From Clostridiales bacterium (GTDB taxonomy: Bacteria; Bacillota; Sulfobacillia; UBA995; UBA9673), in assembly GCA_003541445.1 (NCBI GenBank), contig DPMO01000205.1:8052-16811 (forward strand): a DNA stretch of 8,760 nt, read 5' to 3'. Below are positions 8,015 through 8,760 of this stretch, piece by piece. The position numbers and the translations under genes were made by a program. The first letter of the stretch is position 1. Every line of letters starts with the position of its first letter. Under the pieces are notes generated by a model, which did no database searches, was not told the DNA's origin, and saw only the letters and a list, made by a program, of their open reading frames with translations.

Positions 8015-8026
8015 GGGCCGCGGCCC
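8015..8026. repeat. GC-rich palindrome just after rho
   Basis: GGGCCG (8015-8020) and CGGCCC (8021-8026) form a perfect palindrome 18 nt after the rho stop codon. It could fold as a short GC stem, but there is no T-run after it, so an intrinsic terminator call is weak. Just downstream, GACCGGGCC is repeated in tandem at 8039-8047 and 8048-8056. Such GC-rich patterns are common by chance in this genome. Confidence 0.25.
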
Positions 8027-8110
8027 GCCTGAGCGCCGGACCGGGCCGACCGGGCCACGGGCAGGCCTGATGCTCACGATGCTGGAGGCTCGCGCCGGTT
8101 GATGGCCTGA

Positions 8111-8125
8111 TGTTACATTATAGAA
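8111..8125 (+). promoter_or_regulatory. AT-rich island, weak promoter candidate for the LysM gene
   Basis: TGTTACATTATAGAA is the most AT-rich stretch in the rho-LysM gap and contains TATAGA (8119-8124), a partial match to a -10 box. TTGATG at 8099-8104 resembles a -35 element, but the 14-nt spacing is too short for a standard promoter. CATTATA (8116-8122) also fits the loose -10 pattern of forespore sigma factors, but no matching -35 is seen. The gap 7998-8262 must contain a start for the last gene if it is not read through from rho. Confidence 0.25.
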
Positions 8126-8182
8126 CCGCATAGCACGTGTTACGGGGCGTCCTACCGAGTCGTGAGGGCGCCCCGGGCCTTC

Positions 8183-8227
8183 TCAGGGATAAAAACCTGA
8201 CCCGGCACCAAAATAACTACCGGGTCA
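8183..8227 (+). promoter_or_regulatory. Leader with two mutually exclusive hairpins
   Basis: TCAGG (8183-8187) pairs with CCTGA (8196-8200) in a 5-bp hairpin. TGACCCGG (8198-8205) pairs with CCGGGTCA (8220-8227) in a perfect 8-bp hairpin. They share bases 8198-8200, so only one can form fully. Upstream, GGGGCG (8144-8149) can pair with CGCCCC (8169-8174). The leader ends about 20 nt before the ribosome binding site of the LysM gene. I looked for the conserved blocks of the c-di-AMP (ydaO) and c-di-GMP riboswitches, which sometimes precede cell-wall hydrolase genes, and did not find them. An attenuator or mRNA-stability element is possible but unproven. Confidence 0.35.
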
Positions 8228-8247
8228 GCGAGAGCGCATAAAGTGGG

Positions 8248-8255
8248 AAAGGAGG
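8248..8255 (+). promoter_or_regulatory. Strong ribosome binding site AAAGGAGG preceding an ATT start
   Basis: AAAGGAGG is a near-full match to the anti-Shine-Dalgarno complement and is 7 nt before ATT at 8263. It decides the start of the LysM gene, because that frame has no ATG, GTG or TTG between the upstream TAA (8239-8241) and the membrane segment. Confidence 0.7.
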
Positions 8256-8262
8256 CAGGGCG

Positions 8263-8760
8263 ATTAATCCCTGGGACAGACTGGGGCGGAACCTGGGGCT
8301 CCTCGTGCTCGTGGTCACCCTGTCGGCGGCCTCGACCGGCGGCCTCCTGGTCCGATCATCGCTCCCCTTCTTATCGGCGGATGTCTCCCAGGTCGACGCC
8401 CCTGCGGGCCGACTCCCTCCCGCCGACTTCTCTCCTGAAGCTCCTCGGTTCCCCCCCTCACCGACCTCCGACCAGGCGACAGACAGCCGGACCCCGTCCA
8501 GACGCGCAGGCGTGGCCGCCGACGGGCCGGCCACCGGCGGCGGGGCCCTCGACGCCGAACGTGCCTTCGGGTGGCTCCTCGAGGCGGGCCTCAGCGCCAT
8601 CGCTCCCCCCGGGAGCCGCGCCGGCGGACAGGACACCGAGCGGCAACCGGCCTCCGGGGCCGGCCCGGTCCTGGAGGGGCGGACCCGGGAGAGCACCGAG
8701 CATGCGGACACCAGGCCGACGATAATCACCCACATCGTCGCTCCGGGGGAGACCGTGACC
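8263..8760 (+). CDS. Membrane-anchored LysM protein, probably an M23-type cell-wall peptidase (3' partial)
   Basis: The frame is open from the TAA at 8239-8241 to the right edge, giving 166 residues from ATT 8263. Residues 2-9 ('NPWDRLGR') are followed by one hydrophobic segment at about 11-30 ('LGLLVLVVTLSAASTGGLLV'), then a long Pro/Gly/Ala-rich low-complexity linker. At residues 157-166 there is 'HIVAPGETVT', the start of a LysM peptidoglycan-binding repeat (consensus Y-x-V-x-x-G-D-T-L). The protein would be anchored in the membrane and reach into the wall. Proteins with this layout in Bacillota commonly end in an M23 metallopeptidase, but that part is outside the window, so the enzyme call is inference. 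No ATG/GTG/TTG occurs before GTG 8305, which lies inside the membrane segment and lacks a Shine-Dalgarno. An overlapping frame from GTG 8243 shows no recognisable domain. Confidence 0.75.
   Translation, partial: MNPWDRLGRNLGLLVLVVTLSAASTGGLLVRSSLPFLSADVSQVDAPAGRLPPADFSPEAPRFPPSPTSDQATDSRTPSRRAGVAADGPATGGGALDAERAFGWLLEAGLSAIAPPGSRAGGQDTERQPASGAGPVLEGRTRESTEHADTRPTIITHIVAPGETVT

Noticed and set aside
8130..8262. A ydaO (c-di-AMP) or GEMM (c-di-GMP) riboswitch before the LysM gene
   Set aside because: The conserved sequence blocks of these classes are not present; only simple hairpins are seen.
8243..8725. A 160-residue + strand frame starting at GTG 8243
   Set aside because: It starts upstream of the AAAGGAGG site and has no domain, while the neighbouring frame encodes a membrane anchor and a LysM motif that continues past the window edge.
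8217..8735. A minus-strand frame of 172 residues with a hydrophobic N terminus
   Set aside because: It lies opposite the LysM gene, and its hydrophobic start is the complement of the Thr/Ile/His codons of the LysM motif region.

Overview
The window is very GC-rich, roughly 70% G+C by eye. All eight supported genes lie on the + strand, so the long minus-strand open frames are best read as by-products of high GC. A stand-alone Spo0F-like receiver, a short TalC/FSA-type transaldolase and an insert-free Rho in this order recall the Bacillota neighbourhood spo0F - fba - tal/fsa - murA - rho - rpmE. The source is therefore most likely a high-GC Bacillota lineage (Symbiobacteriia, Limnochordia or Thermaerobacter-like). 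This taxonomic call is inference from gene order and composition.

Layout: (1) positions 3-1121 hold the C-terminal part of a secreted multi-domain beta-sandwich protein, possibly a subtilisin-type protease whose catalytic part lies off the left edge. (2) 1170-1589 is a single-domain response regulator. (3) 1582-2541 and 2538-3683 are two tandem paralogous carbon-nitrogen hydrolases of the nitrilase superfamily. (4) 3680-5857 is a large six-hairpin glycosidase-like protein resembling GH125. (5) 5899-6549 is a transaldolase. (6) 6741-7997 is transcription terminator factor Rho. (7) 8263 to the right edge is the N-terminal part of a membrane-anchored LysM protein, probably a cell-wall hydrolase.

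The receiver, both nitrilase-family genes and the glycosidase-like gene overlap by 8, 4 and 4 bases. They form a tight, translationally coupled unit that occupies the place where fba is usually found. The most interesting point is that the first nitrilase-family protein has lost all three catalytic residues (Glu to Ala36, Lys to Gln133, Cys to Gly166), while the second keeps them (Glu100, Lys207, Cys240). This suggests a pseudoenzyme/enzyme pair working with a glycosidase-like partner on an unknown substrate.

The second notable point is that the last gene has a strong AAAGGAGG ribosome binding site 7 nt before an ATT codon and no usable ATG/GTG/TTG, suggesting rare ATT initiation. Its leader can form two mutually exclusive hairpins. 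Most genes here start with GTG or TTG. I saw no CRISPR array, tRNA, rRNA or insertion sequence.
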